A stretch of DNA of 32,498 bases from Acidimicrobiia bacterium (GCA_029210695.1 JARGFH010000023.1:1-32498), one strand, 5' to 3'. Numbered from the stretch's first letter, positions 24,239 to 32,413 are shown. The notes: generated from the sequence alone by a model not told the origin. Translations and numbers: made by a program.

Positions 24239-25486
24239 CTAGGTCCCTTCGTTCCAGGAGGCGAGGTAGCGCTTCTGTTCTTCGGTGAGTTGCTCGAGGC
24301 CGCATCCCATGGTGGCCAATTTGATCGTGGCTACTTCTGCGTCTAGATGCTCGGGAAGCGTGTAGATCTCAGGTTTCAGGGTATCCGCGTTGACGATCAG
24401 CCACTCGGCAGCCATTGCCTGATTGGCAAACGACATATCCATCACATCGGCCGGATGTCCTTCAGCAGCCCCGAGGTTCACGAGGCGGCCCTCCGCCGCC
24501 ACGAACAGGCTCCGGCCGTCGGCCAGGTCGAATGCCTCGAGATTCTCCCTCACCGGCCGCCGCGCCACGGCCATCGCCGCCAGTGCCGCCAGGTCGAGTT
24601 CGATATCGAAATGGCCGGCGTTGGAAAGGATGGCGCCATCCTTCATCCGCTCAAAATGACGGCCCCTTAGAACATGCTTGTTCCCCGTCACGGTAACGAA
24701 AATATCGCCGGTCGCCGCGGCATCATCGGCCGTCAACACTTGATGGCCGTCCATCGCAGCTTCGAGCGCACGGATCGGATCGACCTCAACCACGACGACC
24801 TTCGCTCCGAACCCCGAGGACCGGTCGGCGACACCGCGCCCGCAATCGCCGTAGCCGACGACGACCACCGTCGATCCGGCCAGCAGCACGTTGGTCGCCC
24901 TGAGGATGCCGTCGATCGCCGATTGCCCGGTGCCGTAGCGATTGTCGAAGAGGTGCTTCGTCGCCGAGTCGTTGACCGCAACCACCGGCAGTCGGAGCGT
25001 CCCGTCTTTCGACATCGCCCGCAGGCGAATCACACCGGTCGTCGTTTCCTCGGTTGAACCAATCGGATTCAATTCGGTGCGCTCCGTGTGGAGGATGGTG
25101 GCAAGGTCGGCCCCATCGTCCATAGTCACGTCGGGCTCGGCATCGAGCACGGCGTGGATGTGCCGGTAGTACCGGTCGGGGTCCTCACCACGCACCGCGA
25201 AGACCGGAATGCCGTCCTCGACGAGGGCCGCCGCCACGTCATCCTGCGTGGAGAGCGGATTGCTGGCGCACAGAAGGACGTTGGCGCCACCGTCCCGCAG
25301 CGCCAGCATCAGGTTGGCCGTTTCAGCCGTCACGTGAAGGCAGGCCGCCACGGTCCGGCCCTCGAGCGGGCGTTCGGCGCGGAACCGCTCTCGCAGGGAT
25401 TCCAGCACGGGCATTCTCCGGCCCGCCCAGGCAATCCGTCTGGCTCCTGCACCGGCCAGGGCCGGATCTGCAATATCGAAATCCAT
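24239..25486 (-). CDS. ahcY: S-adenosylhomocysteine hydrolase, short (archaeal/Thermotoga-like) form
   Basis: A 415-residue NAD-dependent enzyme that cleaves S-adenosylhomocysteine to adenosine and homocysteine, closing the methyl cycle. Seen are the N-terminal CLHVTAETANLMLAL, STEETTTGV, AVNDSATKHLFDNRYGTGQS, the Rossmann motif VVVGYGDCGRG and the C-terminal TEEQKRYLASWNEGT. It lacks the roughly 40-residue insertion and the C-terminal HYRY of the long form usual in mycobacteria and eukaryotes. ATG at 25486 is preferred because AAGGA lies 7 nt before it; GTG at 25501 would overlap the preceding gene by 4 bp. Confidence 0.92.
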   Translation of the reverse strand: MDFDIADPALAGAGARRIAWAGRRMPVLESLRERFRAERPLEGRTVAACLHVTAETANLMLALRDGGANVLLCASNPLSTQDDVAAALVEDGIPVFAVRGEDPDRYYRHIHAVLDAEPDVTMDDGADLATILHTERTELNPIGSTEETTTGVIRLRAMSKDGTLRLPVVAVNDSATKHLFDNRYGTGQSAIDGILRATNVLLAGSTVVVVGYGDCGRGVADRSSGFGAKVVVVEVDPIRALEAAMDGHQVLTADDAAATGDIFVTVTGNKHVLRGRHFERMKDGAILSNAGHFDIELDLAALAAMAVARRPVRENLEAFDLADGRSLFVAAEGRLVNLGAAEGHPADVMDMSFANQAMAAEWLIVNADTLKPEIYTLPEHLDAEVATIKLATMGCGLEQLTEEQKRYLASWNEGT

Positions 25487-25497
25487 GAGTTGATCCT

Positions 25498-26484
25498 TCA
25501 CAATCGGTTCTTTAGCTCGGTCAAAATGTCGACGGGCACAGGGTCGATCCCCGCTGCCTCGGCCACGTACACGGATACGAGGTCACCGATGAGCGAAGCC
25601 GTGGCGGAGCGCGCCAGCACCGAGGTACCGGTCGTCCACACCTCAACGGCCGCTTGGACGGTCGGGCCGACCAAGTCGGCCGTCAGCCTGAATCGGCGCG
25701 AAATCTCAGGCATTTCACCCTGGTCCCGCAAGACTACGAGTCCTGTTGTGCTACTCAAACCATGGTGCGAGGAGGCCCAACCAACGAGCTCGTTGTGGTT
25801 GAGCTCCGGCACAATCGACCAGTAGGCCGGCGTCTTGGCGTTCTCGTGGAACTGCTTTGCCCACCGTTGGGCGGCCACCTCGGTTGGGCCGGCCGACCCC
25901 CAGACGGCAACCAGACGGCCGGCGAGGGCATCCGCAATTCGACGGGCCTGATCGTGACCGGGACCAGCCCGCTCAACGCCCAGCAGGTCGGCGGTTTCCT
26001 TCCCCGCTTCAAGGAGCATCGGAACCGGATCACCGAGCGGCGAGGCGGCCGCCACGATTCTCAATACTGCCCCGACGAGGTATCCCAGCGCCGCCCGGGG
26101 TTGCATCCCGGCCGGAACACGAACGGTTGGCAAATCATTCGCACCGGCGACGCGGGTCAACTCGCCGCCCGTCGCCACGACTGCCACCGGCAAGCCGTAG
26201 TCGAGGGCAGCATCGACCGATGAGAGCGTTTCTGCCGTGTTCCCCGAGTACGACACGGCAACGACCACCGGTCGCACGTGCTCAGCCCAGGCAGGCAGTC
26301 CGTAGTCCTTGTGAATCCGCACGTCGACGCCTTCTGCCGCCGTAACGACGCGAACGAAATCCCCGGAAATCCCGGACCCCCCCATCCCACATACGAGCAC
26401 GGTCGAAGCCGGGGCAATGGTGGGAGCTTCGAGTTCGGACGCCCACCGGTACTGGTCCGGAAGGCTTTCGATCATGGCCCACAT
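25498..26484 (-). CDS. Bifunctional phosphoglucose/phosphomannose isomerase (SIS domain)
   Basis: A 328-residue SIS-domain protein. VLVCGMGGSGISGDFV near residues 29-44 is the sugar-phosphate binding start, VAVSYSGNTAETLSS near 73-87 is the second SIS motif, and the C-terminal half has WAKQFHENAKTPAYW and PELNHNELVGW, characteristic of bifunctional PGI/PMI enzymes. It would interconvert glucose 6-, fructose 6- and mannose 6-phosphate and so feed the adjacent phosphomannomutase. Its ATG overlaps the stop of that gene by one base. The mycobacterial counterpart (Rv3256c) lies next to manB in the same way. Confidence 0.85.
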   Translation of the reverse strand: MWAMIESLPDQYRWASELEAPTIAPASTVLVCGMGGSGISGDFVRVVTAAEGVDVRIHKDYGLPAWAEHVRPVVVAVSYSGNTAETLSSVDAALDYGLPVAVVATGGELTRVAGANDLPTVRVPAGMQPRAALGYLVGAVLRIVAAASPLGDPVPMLLEAGKETADLLGVERAGPGHDQARRIADALAGRLVAVWGSAGPTEVAAQRWAKQFHENAKTPAYWSIVPELNHNELVGWASSHHGLSSTTGLVVLRDQGEMPEISRRFRLTADLVGPTVQAAVEVWTTGTSVLARSATASLIGDLVSVYVAEAAGIDPVPVDILTELKNRL

Positions 26485-28004
26485 CAGCGCGGCTGCTCGG
26501 CTTCATCGATCAGCATGACGGGGATGCCATCTTCAACGGGGTACCGCAGCCCGCAGTCGAGACATTCGAGTTTGGAGGCACCGACGTCCTCGCGGAGATC
26601 CCCATGGCATTTCGGACATACCAGGATGGCCTTGAGCTCTGGAGCGATGAGCCCGGCAGGCGACGGGCTGCCCTCGATCACAGTGCGGACTTCGCTCACC
26701 ATGCGGTCCACCATCGCCGCGTCTGCCCCTTCCACGTTCAAGCGCAAGACCGGTTCGGTATTAGACGGCCGCAGGTTGAACCACCGGTCCGACCACGACA
26801 CCGTCAGCCCGTCGGTCTTGTCGATCTCGCCATCGGCGAACTTCCGCTCGACGGTGACCAGCGCCGCATTCTGATCGGCAACGGAGAGGTTGATTTCCCC
26901 GGATGCGGCGTACGGCTCGACTTCGGTGCGCAGTTGCGAGAGAGATTGCCCCGATTCGGACAGCACTTGAAGGAGCACCAGCATCGCCAGCATGCCGGAG
27001 TCGGCCCGGTAGTTGTCACGGAAGTAGTAGTGGCCGCTGTGCTCGCCGCCGAATATGGCGCCGGTCTCCGCCATGATCTGCTTGATGAACGAGTGGCCGA
27101 CGCGGGTGCGAATCGGCTTTCCACCGGCGGCGATCACGACCTCGGGCACCGCTCGACTCGTGATCAGATTGTGGACGATGGTCGCCCCGGGTTCCCGTGC
27201 CAGAAACCATTTGGCGATCAGCGCCGTTGTCGTGCTCCCCGACAGCGGTCGGCGCTGGTCGTCGATGAAGAAGGCGCGATCGGCGTCGCCGTCAAAGGCA
27301 ACGCCGAGGTCGGCGCCCTCTGTTTCCATCAACGCGATCAGGTCGACCAGATTGTCGGGGTTGAGCGGATCGGCCGGATGATTCGGGAAGGTCCCATCCG
27401 GCTCGAGATACAACGGGACCAGATCTGCGCTGATGCGAGCGAAGACCGCCGGAAGCACAACTCCTGCCATCCCGTTGCCGCCATCGACTGCCACTTTGAG
27501 GTTTCCGATGGCCGGTCCGTTCACGATCGAGAACAGATGCTCGATATATCCGGACAAACCATCGAAGTCGGCGGCCGACCCGGGTGTTTCGGCAACCGGC
27601 AACTCACCTTCCGCCATCGCCCGGATGTCCTGAAGCCCGGTATCGTGCCCCACGGGTGCAGCACCGGCGCGGCACAGCTTGATGCCGTTGTATTCGGGAG
27701 GGTTGTGCGAGGCGGTGATCATTGCCCCCGGGACTTCCTCGCGACCGGATACGTAATACACCGTGTCGGTAGCAACCTCTCCGAGATCGAGCACATCGAC
27801 ACCTTGACCTGTGATTCCTTCGATGAACGCACCGGCGATGCTCGGCGACGATGCGCGACAATCGCGACCAACTGCGATCCGATCGGCGGAGACGAACGAC
27901 GCAAACGCCGCGCCGATACGGCGGGCTCCCTCTGCGTCGAGGTCACCGGTGTCGGTGCGGCCCCGAATGTCGTATGCCTTGAAGATCATCTCAAAATCAC
28001 TCAT
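26484..28004 (-). CDS. manB: Phosphomannomutase/phosphoglucomutase fused to a Trm112-like zinc ribbon
   Basis: A 506-residue protein. Residues 1-445 are an alpha-D-phosphohexomutase: catalytic Ser99 in TASHNP, metal loop D238-G-D240-A-D242, substrate loop GEHSGHYYF at 320-328 and phosphate-binding RPSNTEPVLRLNVEG at 412-426. It converts mannose 6-phosphate to mannose 1-phosphate for GDP-mannose. Residues about 455-506 are a second domain with C463, C466, C481 and C484 and the Trm112-like pattern LVCPKCHG...LDCGLRYPVEDGIPVML. In Streptomyces-like genomes this zinc ribbon is a separate gene between manB and the SIS gene; here the two are one frame. An alternative start is ATG 27989. Confidence 0.92.
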   Translation of the reverse strand: MSDFEMIFKAYDIRGRTDTGDLDAEGARRIGAAFASFVSADRIAVGRDCRASSPSIAGAFIEGITGQGVDVLDLGEVATDTVYYVSGREEVPGAMITASHNPPEYNGIKLCRAGAAPVGHDTGLQDIRAMAEGELPVAETPGSAADFDGLSGYIEHLFSIVNGPAIGNLKVAVDGGNGMAGVVLPAVFARISADLVPLYLEPDGTFPNHPADPLNPDNLVDLIALMETEGADLGVAFDGDADRAFFIDDQRRPLSGSTTTALIAKWFLAREPGATIVHNLITSRAVPEVVIAAGGKPIRTRVGHSFIKQIMAETGAIFGGEHSGHYYFRDNYRADSGMLAMLVLLQVLSESGQSLSQLRTEVEPYAASGEINLSVADQNAALVTVERKFADGEIDKTDGLTVSWSDRWFNLRPSNTEPVLRLNVEGADAAMVDRMVSEVRTVIEGSPSPAGLIAPELKAILVCPKCHGDLREDVGASKLECLDCGLRYPVEDGIPVMLIDEAEQPR

Positions 28005-28020
28005 ACGGTCCTTTCCGCGT
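28005..28020 (-). promoter_or_regulatory. Ribosome-binding region of the phosphomannomutase gene
   Basis: ACGCGGAAAGGACCGT directly precedes the ATG at 28004 and matches 9157-9172 base for base. GGAAAGG is the likely 16S-pairing part. Confidence 0.55.
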
Positions 28021-28081
28021 TGAGCCCGGATTGTACGGCACGGAAGTGGACCCTTCTCTCCCGCCTAAACTCCCCTCGCCA

Positions 28082-28789
28082 ATGGTCAGTGTCTCGATTG
28101 TCATCCCCATCCACAATGAAGCCGGCTTCCTGGCTACCGCCTGGGCTCGGTTGCGCCCGGAACTCGAGCAACTCGAGGCCGACGTTTCTGTGTACCTAGT
28201 TGAGAACGGCTCGACCGATGAGACCCTTGCGATCGCACGGGGACTAGAAGGCTCGTCTGTCTTCGTGCTTTCGCTCCCCCAACCCGACTACGGGGCGGCG
28301 ATGCGGGAGGGGTTCCTGGCTGCCGCCGAAGCCGACTGGATCGTCAACTTCGATATCGACTACTTCTCGGTTCCATTCATCCGCGATCTCTTCGACATCG
28401 ACGCCGACGTCGTCATCGCCTCGAAACGCGCACCCGGCTCTGATGATCGGCGCTCTGCACTGCGGAGGGCCGGGACACGCACCTTCAATCTGCTGCTACA
28501 AACGCTCTTCGGGTCCCGGGTGTCGGACACCCACGGGATCAAAGGGTTCCGGGGCCAGGTGGTCACCCGGCTCGTCCCCATGACGACGCGCACCCTGGAT
28601 TTGTTCGACACCGAACTCGTATTGAGGGCAGAGATGGCAGGGCACCGCATTACCGAGGTGCCCATCGTGGTCGAGGAGCTACGAGAGACGAGGTCGTCGT
28701 TCGTCAAGCGGGTGCCGAGGACCCTCAAGGGCCTTCTTCAGCTCCGCCGGTCCTTCTCGAGTGAGCGCCGGAACACGAGATCCCGGTAA
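28082..28789 (+). CDS. Family 2 glycosyltransferase
   Basis: A 235-residue GT-A fold glycosyltransferase. It opens with VSIVIPIHNEAG, followed by VENGSTDETLAIARGL, GAAMREGFLAAAEADWIVNFDIDYF (acidic metal-binding segment near residues 98-100) and GIKGFRGQVVTRL. It has no membrane segment, so it may act on a nucleotide sugar at the cytoplasmic face. The ATG at 28082 was chosen because the fold begins at once and TAAACT lies 10 nt upstream. Its 3' end overlaps the convergent gtrA-like gene by 52 bp. Confidence 0.85.
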   Translation: MVSVSIVIPIHNEAGFLATAWARLRPELEQLEADVSVYLVENGSTDETLAIARGLEGSSVFVLSLPQPDYGAAMREGFLAAAEADWIVNFDIDYFSVPFIRDLFDIDADVVIASKRAPGSDDRRSALRRAGTRTFNLLLQTLFGSRVSDTHGIKGFRGQVVTRLVPMTTRTLDLFDTELVLRAEMAGHRITEVPIVVEELRETRSSFVKRVPRTLKGLLQLRRSFSSERRNTRSR

Positions 28790-29196
28790 CCGGCATATTT
28801 CGGAAACAAGATCACGATTACGGCCGAGAATTTGGCGATGTTGAGCTGCAGCACGGTCAGAGGCCCCCACAGAAGCTGCGCCCCTTCGACGATCGCCAAT
28901 GTGGCGGCCAGTGACAGGATGTTCACCACGTAGAAGACACCTGTTTCGCGGGTAGACCCCCAGCCTTCGTCGAGTTTGAAAGTCCACCGCCGGTTCAAGA
29001 CATACGACAGCGCGGTGGCCGCTACGTACGAGATGGTGACGGCTACCGACGCCTCCCACCGCTCGTTGGGAAGGACCAGCAGCAACACGTTGAAGATTCC
29101 AAAATCGATGATCGTGTTGAACCCGCCCACCACCGCCAGCCGGATGAACTGCCCGAGGGATTCCCGGTTCATGAAACTCTGCAGGTACCGCTTCAC
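28738..29196 (-). CDS. GtrA-family membrane protein
   Basis: A 152-residue protein with four membrane segments typical of GtrA: FIRLAVVGGFNTIIDFGIFNVLL, VTISYVAATALSYVLNRRWTF, YVVNILSLAATLAIVEGAQLL and NIAKFSAVIVILFPKYAGYRDLVF. GtrA proteins are thought to move lipid-linked sugars across the membrane for wall or O-antigen glycosylation. The GTG at 29196 overlaps the TGA of the upstream membrane protein by 4 bp, so they are coupled. It faces a glycosyltransferase gene, which fits a shared glycan role. Confidence 0.85.
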   Translation of the reverse strand: MKRYLQSFMNRESLGQFIRLAVVGGFNTIIDFGIFNVLLLVLPNERWEASVAVTISYVAATALSYVLNRRWTFKLDEGWGSTRETGVFYVVNILSLAATLAIVEGAQLLWGPLTVLQLNIAKFSAVIVILFPKYAGYRDLVFRRSLEKDRRS

Positions 29197-31514
29197 TTGG
29201 CGGTCGCCCTGCGCCACACGAACGGCAAGGTGATGGCCAGACCGACCACGGTCAGCACGATCCCGATCCACTCGGCCCAGGTTCGTTCAAACCGGAGCTC
29301 CACATGCCCTTCGGTAGGTACGACCACCATCAGCGATGGTGTCGCCCGGTACGGCCCATCGGCCCCTTCGGCCGTCCAGTTCGGAAAGTATGAGATCTTG
29401 ACGAGATGGGGCACTCCGATCGCCGTAGTGTCGAACGAGAGCGAGTCGTCGGTGATCTGCACGTTGGTTGCCGGAGCATGCTCGCCGATCGGGACGAGCG
29501 GTAGTTCATCGAGCCCGTCGATGCGGGGCCAGTTCGCAGGACCATTCGCAGTGACCCAGCGGTCGAGAAGATCGATATCGTCGTACCACTCGAAGGCAAG
29601 GTCCCCGAACGGCGATTTGCGTTCCTCGCCGGTGATGATGGAGAGGGGAACGCCGAGCACCTTGGCAAACAGGCTTCCGCCCCGTCCATCCGCGTAGACG
29701 GCCGGTTCATGGGTGGCAACCTCGACCAGGTCGTGGGAGGGCAGCTCGTACACACGGAATGGGCCGCTGGCGGCCACTTCTTCGAAAACCTCCGGCAGTG
29801 CGGCCGCTTCGGCCAACGCCTCCTCGCTGAAAGCAACGTAGTAGCGCACGCCGTAGATCTCGAGGTGCTCGACACCTCGCTCGAAGTCGAAGGTGTGGTA
29901 GTTGAGTCCGGGGATGGGGTTCGACGGCTTCCTGCTCATCTCGGCGGCGTTGAGAAAGTGAAACGGGGTCGTGAGCGAGGACTCGAAGAACAGGCCCTCC
30001 ATCGAGGGATGCCCATCCGACCAATAGGGGAACAGCATCAGCGACATCGAGGTGCCGTATTGATCCAGATAGTCGGAATCGACCTCCCATTGGATCCGCC
30101 CGTCGGGCAGGGTATCGATCGTCTCCATCAGCGCTTCGTACTCGGGCCAGGGCGCCTTGCTCTCGTAGCCGGAGTAGTTCCAGGTCGCCCATCCGGAGAG
30201 AAAGGCTATGCCGAGGCCTCCAGCCCCGGCGAAGCCCACCGAGCCGGCCAGCACCAGCACGATCGCGGTGCGAACCTCGAGAGCGAACACCATGGCGGCC
30301 AAAGCTGCCAGCGCCACGACCCCGGCCACGATCAAGGCAATCCCGGAATTCCCCGGCCGGCCGGAGAAGGCACCGGCCGCCATGAGGAGGGCGATGGTGA
30401 CCACCGCCGTGATCGGTTGCCAGAGGGCCAGTTGCTTCGGCAACCGCCTGGCGAGCCCCACCATCAGAGCACCGACTGCCAGACCTGCGAAGAACGACAA
30501 CCCGAAGAACCAGTATGGAAGGAGCCGGCCATTCCAGAGTTTCCATGGTTGCTCGGCGAAAGCCACCGGCAACCAGAAGTAGATCAACGGAATCAGGGTC
30601 AACCCGACGACCGGGACGGCCCTGGCGGTCTTCCGCACCGCCCACACCATGCCGACCACCGCCAGGGGAACGATCGGCCAAATTTCAACCGGGAACAACT
30701 CGTCCCACCTGGTGAGCGGCGACCAGGCCATGTCGGCGGTCAAACCGAATCTCGCCAGCAAAGGCAACGCCCAGAACCCTGCCACCGCGAAGCCGGCGAT
30801 CCAGGTAAACGCAATGCGTCCGGCCGCCCGTCTCCACATCAACATCGGCAGAGTTGCGAACACGATCACGATCGTGGTGATGACGTGACTGAGTGCTGTG
30901 AGCCCGAGCACCAACGCCGCAACAGGGAGCAAAGATGGATCGTCTTTGAGGCCGCGGATCAGAAGTCCGAAGTAGAGGAGCGACAAAGCGAACGACCACG
31001 AAAACGAAAACTCACCGGCCAGGGTGGAAGCGATATTCGCCCCGTAGATCGTGAAGCTCTCGATGAATACGAAACTGCCCCCGGCCGCACCCCCGACGGT
31101 GGCAACAGCACGGGAGAGTCCCATTGAGCGAGCCAGAAAGTACGCCGCCGGAGGAGTCGCCAGCAGACCGGCCACAGTCACCATCTTGAAGGCGATCCCG
31201 TACGGGAGGACAAGATCGAGGAACACGATGACGAGGGAGGGAAGCGGGAAGTAGAAATAGAAGATCGGGAACCCGGCGAACCAGCTATTGCTCCAACCCA
31301 TGATCTGCCCGGATGGCAACAACACGTCCCTGAGGAATGCGGGTCCGAGGACATGTGCACCCATGTCGCCACCCGCAGGGGTGTTGGCCGCAAAGATGAG
31401 ATCCGGTCGCATCACCCCCAGGATCAGGAGGCTGACGATGCCGACTCCGACGAGCGGGACCCAGTTGGGAGTGGAGTCCGATGCGGTGGCGGGCGAACGA
31501 CCCGATTGAGTCAT
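29193..31514 (-). CDS. Large multi-spanning membrane protein, PTPS-related (PF10131-like) / GT-C type
   Basis: A 773-residue integral membrane protein with about a dozen hydrophobic segments in its first two thirds, a large external domain at about residues 465-735, and a final membrane segment before a short basic tail. The NTPAGGDMGAHVLGPAF segment near residue 45 and SWFAGFPIFYFYFPLPSLV near 77 match the start of the 6-pyruvoyl-tetrahydropterin-synthase-related membrane family, which looks like GT-C glycosyltransferases. The name is historical and does not imply pterin chemistry. TAGCCT lies 6 nt before the ATG. It is coupled to the gtrA-like gene downstream. Confidence 0.72.
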   Translation of the reverse strand: MTQSGRSPATASDSTPNWVPLVGVGIVSLLILGVMRPDLIFAANTPAGGDMGAHVLGPAFLRDVLLPSGQIMGWSNSWFAGFPIFYFYFPLPSLVIVFLDLVLPYGIAFKMVTVAGLLATPPAAYFLARSMGLSRAVATVGGAAGGSFVFIESFTIYGANIASTLAGEFSFSWSFALSLLYFGLLIRGLKDDPSLLPVAALVLGLTALSHVITTIVIVFATLPMLMWRRAAGRIAFTWIAGFAVAGFWALPLLARFGLTADMAWSPLTRWDELFPVEIWPIVPLAVVGMVWAVRKTARAVPVVGLTLIPLIYFWLPVAFAEQPWKLWNGRLLPYWFFGLSFFAGLAVGALMVGLARRLPKQLALWQPITAVVTIALLMAAGAFSGRPGNSGIALIVAGVVALAALAAMVFALEVRTAIVLVLAGSVGFAGAGGLGIAFLSGWATWNYSGYESKAPWPEYEALMETIDTLPDGRIQWEVDSDYLDQYGTSMSLMLFPYWSDGHPSMEGLFFESSLTTPFHFLNAAEMSRKPSNPIPGLNYHTFDFERGVEHLEIYGVRYYVAFSEEALAEAAALPEVFEEVAASGPFRVYELPSHDLVEVATHEPAVYADGRGGSLFAKVLGVPLSIITGEERKSPFGDLAFEWYDDIDLLDRWVTANGPANWPRIDGLDELPLVPIGEHAPATNVQITDDSLSFDTTAIGVPHLVKISYFPNWTAEGADGPYRATPSLMVVVPTEGHVELRFERTWAEWIGIVLTVVGLAITLPFVWRRATAK

Positions 31515-31520
31515 GCCGGG

Positions 31521-31526
31521 AGGCTA
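31521..31526 (-). promoter_or_regulatory. -10 element of a probable leaderless promoter for the large membrane protein
   Basis: TAGCCT is followed by 6 nt and the ATG at 31514. It lies 22 bp after the zinc-ribbon gene, so this would be an internal start in the run of minus-strand genes. Confidence 0.4.
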
Positions 31527-31536
31527 CCGGCCGCGC

Positions 31537-31746
31537 TCAGGAACGCGGCTTCCGAACGAGTTCGAGAACGTCGCGCAGATCTAGGGATTCGCCGTCACGG
31601 TCCCACCACTTCTCATCGCATTTATGGCACGAGAAGAAATCCACTTCCGTTCCATCCGGAAGTTTCTGATGGATCTCGATCACTTCATCGACACCGCACC
31701 CGGGGCACTGCACGTTGGAGATGTCCTTCCCTTGAACCGACGGCAC
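31537..31746 (-). CDS. Small zinc-ribbon protein
   Basis: A 69-residue protein with two CxxC knuckles: CPGC at residues 14-17 and CHKC at 40-43, enclosing a short beta-rich part (VIEIHQKLPDGTEVDFFS). WWDRDGE and DLRDVLELVRKPR follow. The pattern is that of a rubredoxin-like or TFIIS-like zinc ribbon; no specific role can be read. It starts with GTG at 31746; the GAGGGG 11 nt upstream is a weak ribosome site. It follows the DUF6788-like gene by 28 bp on the same strand. Confidence 0.6.
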   Translation of the reverse strand: MPSVQGKDISNVQCPGCGVDEVIEIHQKLPDGTEVDFFSCHKCDEKWWDRDGESLDLRDVLELVRKPRS

Positions 31747-31774
31747 AGAATGTTAGTCCCCTCTGCCGTCAATC

Positions 31775-32044
31775 TCACCCTTCCTCGAGCAACTTCCCGA
31801 CATAACGGCTCCTCCGTCGACCATCCTCGCGCCAGTGGGCATACCAGTAGGGGCCGTGCGGGCAGCGGGTGCAGTTCGCTTTGCCGCAGCGGACCTGCTG
31901 CTGGCGAAGTTTGACGTCCGCCTGTGTCCCGGGAGGCAGCACCCCTGTCCTTTCGAGGTGAGCTGTCGCAAGGATCAACAAGCGGCGAAGTTCATGCTCG
32001 TCGAGATCTCGAACCGCGTCGATGAGGTCCCGGTCGAGCGCCAC
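31775..32044 (-). CDS. DUF6788-like small protein
   Basis: An 89-residue protein. An N-terminal helical half (LIDAVRDLDEHELRRLLILA) is followed by RCGKANCTRCPHGPYWYAHW and then SRYVGK. This CGK-x-x-C, HGPYWY and RYVGK signature is what I know from DUF6788 proteins, often found near mobile elements or as orphans. A zinc site is likely, and the basic C-terminus suggests nucleic-acid contact. It starts with GTG, 6 bp after the DUF3499 stop, so it is probably co-transcribed with it. Confidence 0.65.
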   Translation of the reverse strand: MALDRDLIDAVRDLDEHELRRLLILATAHLERTGVLPPGTQADVKLRQQQVRCGKANCTRCPHGPYWYAHWREDGRRRSRYVGKLLEEG

Positions 32045-32050
32045 GACGCG

Positions 32051-32275
32051 TCAGGCAACCTCGAGCGGAGCAAACAAACGAGCAGCCGTCCGGCGATCGG
32101 TGAGCGTCCAACCGAGTGGTGGGGTCATCCGATCTGAATGCTGGCCGCACATCAGGTATCCGGCGCCGGGCTGAAACCCATCGCCGATGTCGTCCAGCCA
32201 GATCGCCCGCTCCCCATAGTTGTAAGACATAATCGACGCCGCCGGCGCTCCACATCGTGCACACGATCCAATCAT
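32051..32275 (-). CDS. DUF3499-family actinobacterial protein
   Basis: A 74-residue protein of the actinobacterial DUF3499 family, recognised by C-x-x-C in SCARCGAPA, the motif MSYNYGERAIWLDDIG, the CGQHSDRMTPPLGWTLTDRR segment and the overall length. Two cysteine pairs or Cys/His would form a zinc site. The function is unknown. In many actinobacteria it lies directly upstream of manB; here a glycosyltransferase and membrane genes lie between them. The start at 32275 is fixed by TAGGTT 7 nt upstream and TTGGTG 17 bp before that. Confidence 0.8.
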   Translation of the reverse strand: MIGSCARCGAPAASIMSYNYGERAIWLDDIGDGFQPGAGYLMCGQHSDRMTPPLGWTLTDRRTAARLFAPLEVA

Positions 32276-32282
32276 GCGGGCC

Positions 32283-32311
32283 AACCTAGGCGCTCGACGG
32301 CCTACCACCAA
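32283..32311 (-). promoter_or_regulatory. Promoter of the DUF3499 gene (-35 and -10, leaderless)
   Basis: TTGGTG (32311-32306) and TAGGTT (32288-32283) are separated by 17 bp, the optimal spacing. The -10 is followed by 7 nt and ATG. This is the best-formed promoter in the window. Confidence 0.55.
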
Positions 32312-32316
32312 GGATT

Positions 32317-32348
32317 TCGTCTTACGTGCCGGTTCGCGAGTAAGACGA
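32317..32348. repeat. Nine-bp perfect inverted repeat followed by T-rich sequence
   Basis: TCGTCTTAC at 32317-32325 pairs with GTAAGACGA at 32340-32348 across a 14-nt loop. On the plus strand TTTTGTCATTTT follows, so it could be a terminator for plus-strand transcription, although no plus-strand gene ends nearby. It lies just upstream of the DUF3499 -35 and could also be an operator. Confidence 0.45.
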
Positions 32349-32369
32349 TTTTGTCATTTTGGGGCTTTT

Positions 32370-32404
32370 GGCAATTGGCAATTGGCAATTGGCAATTGGC
32401 AATT
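32370..32404. repeat. Tandem array of the 7-mer GGCAATT, five copies
   Basis: Five exact copies run head to tail. The unit contains AATTGG/CCAATT-type symmetry, so the array is partly self-complementary. It is separated from the next array by nine bases. Confidence 0.97.
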
Positions 32405-32413
32405 GCGAGTTTG

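Noticed and set aside
26604-28199. 531-codon open frame antisense to the phosphomannomutase gene
   Set aside because: It is a mirror of a strongly conserved enzyme; its own translation is rich in His, Arg and Gly and matches no fold pattern.
29709-31127. 472-codon plus-strand open frame opposite the large membrane protein
   Set aside because: The composition (Gly, His, Gln, Arg, Glu rich) is what a GC-rich membrane-protein gene gives in antisense; the minus strand has clear membrane segments.
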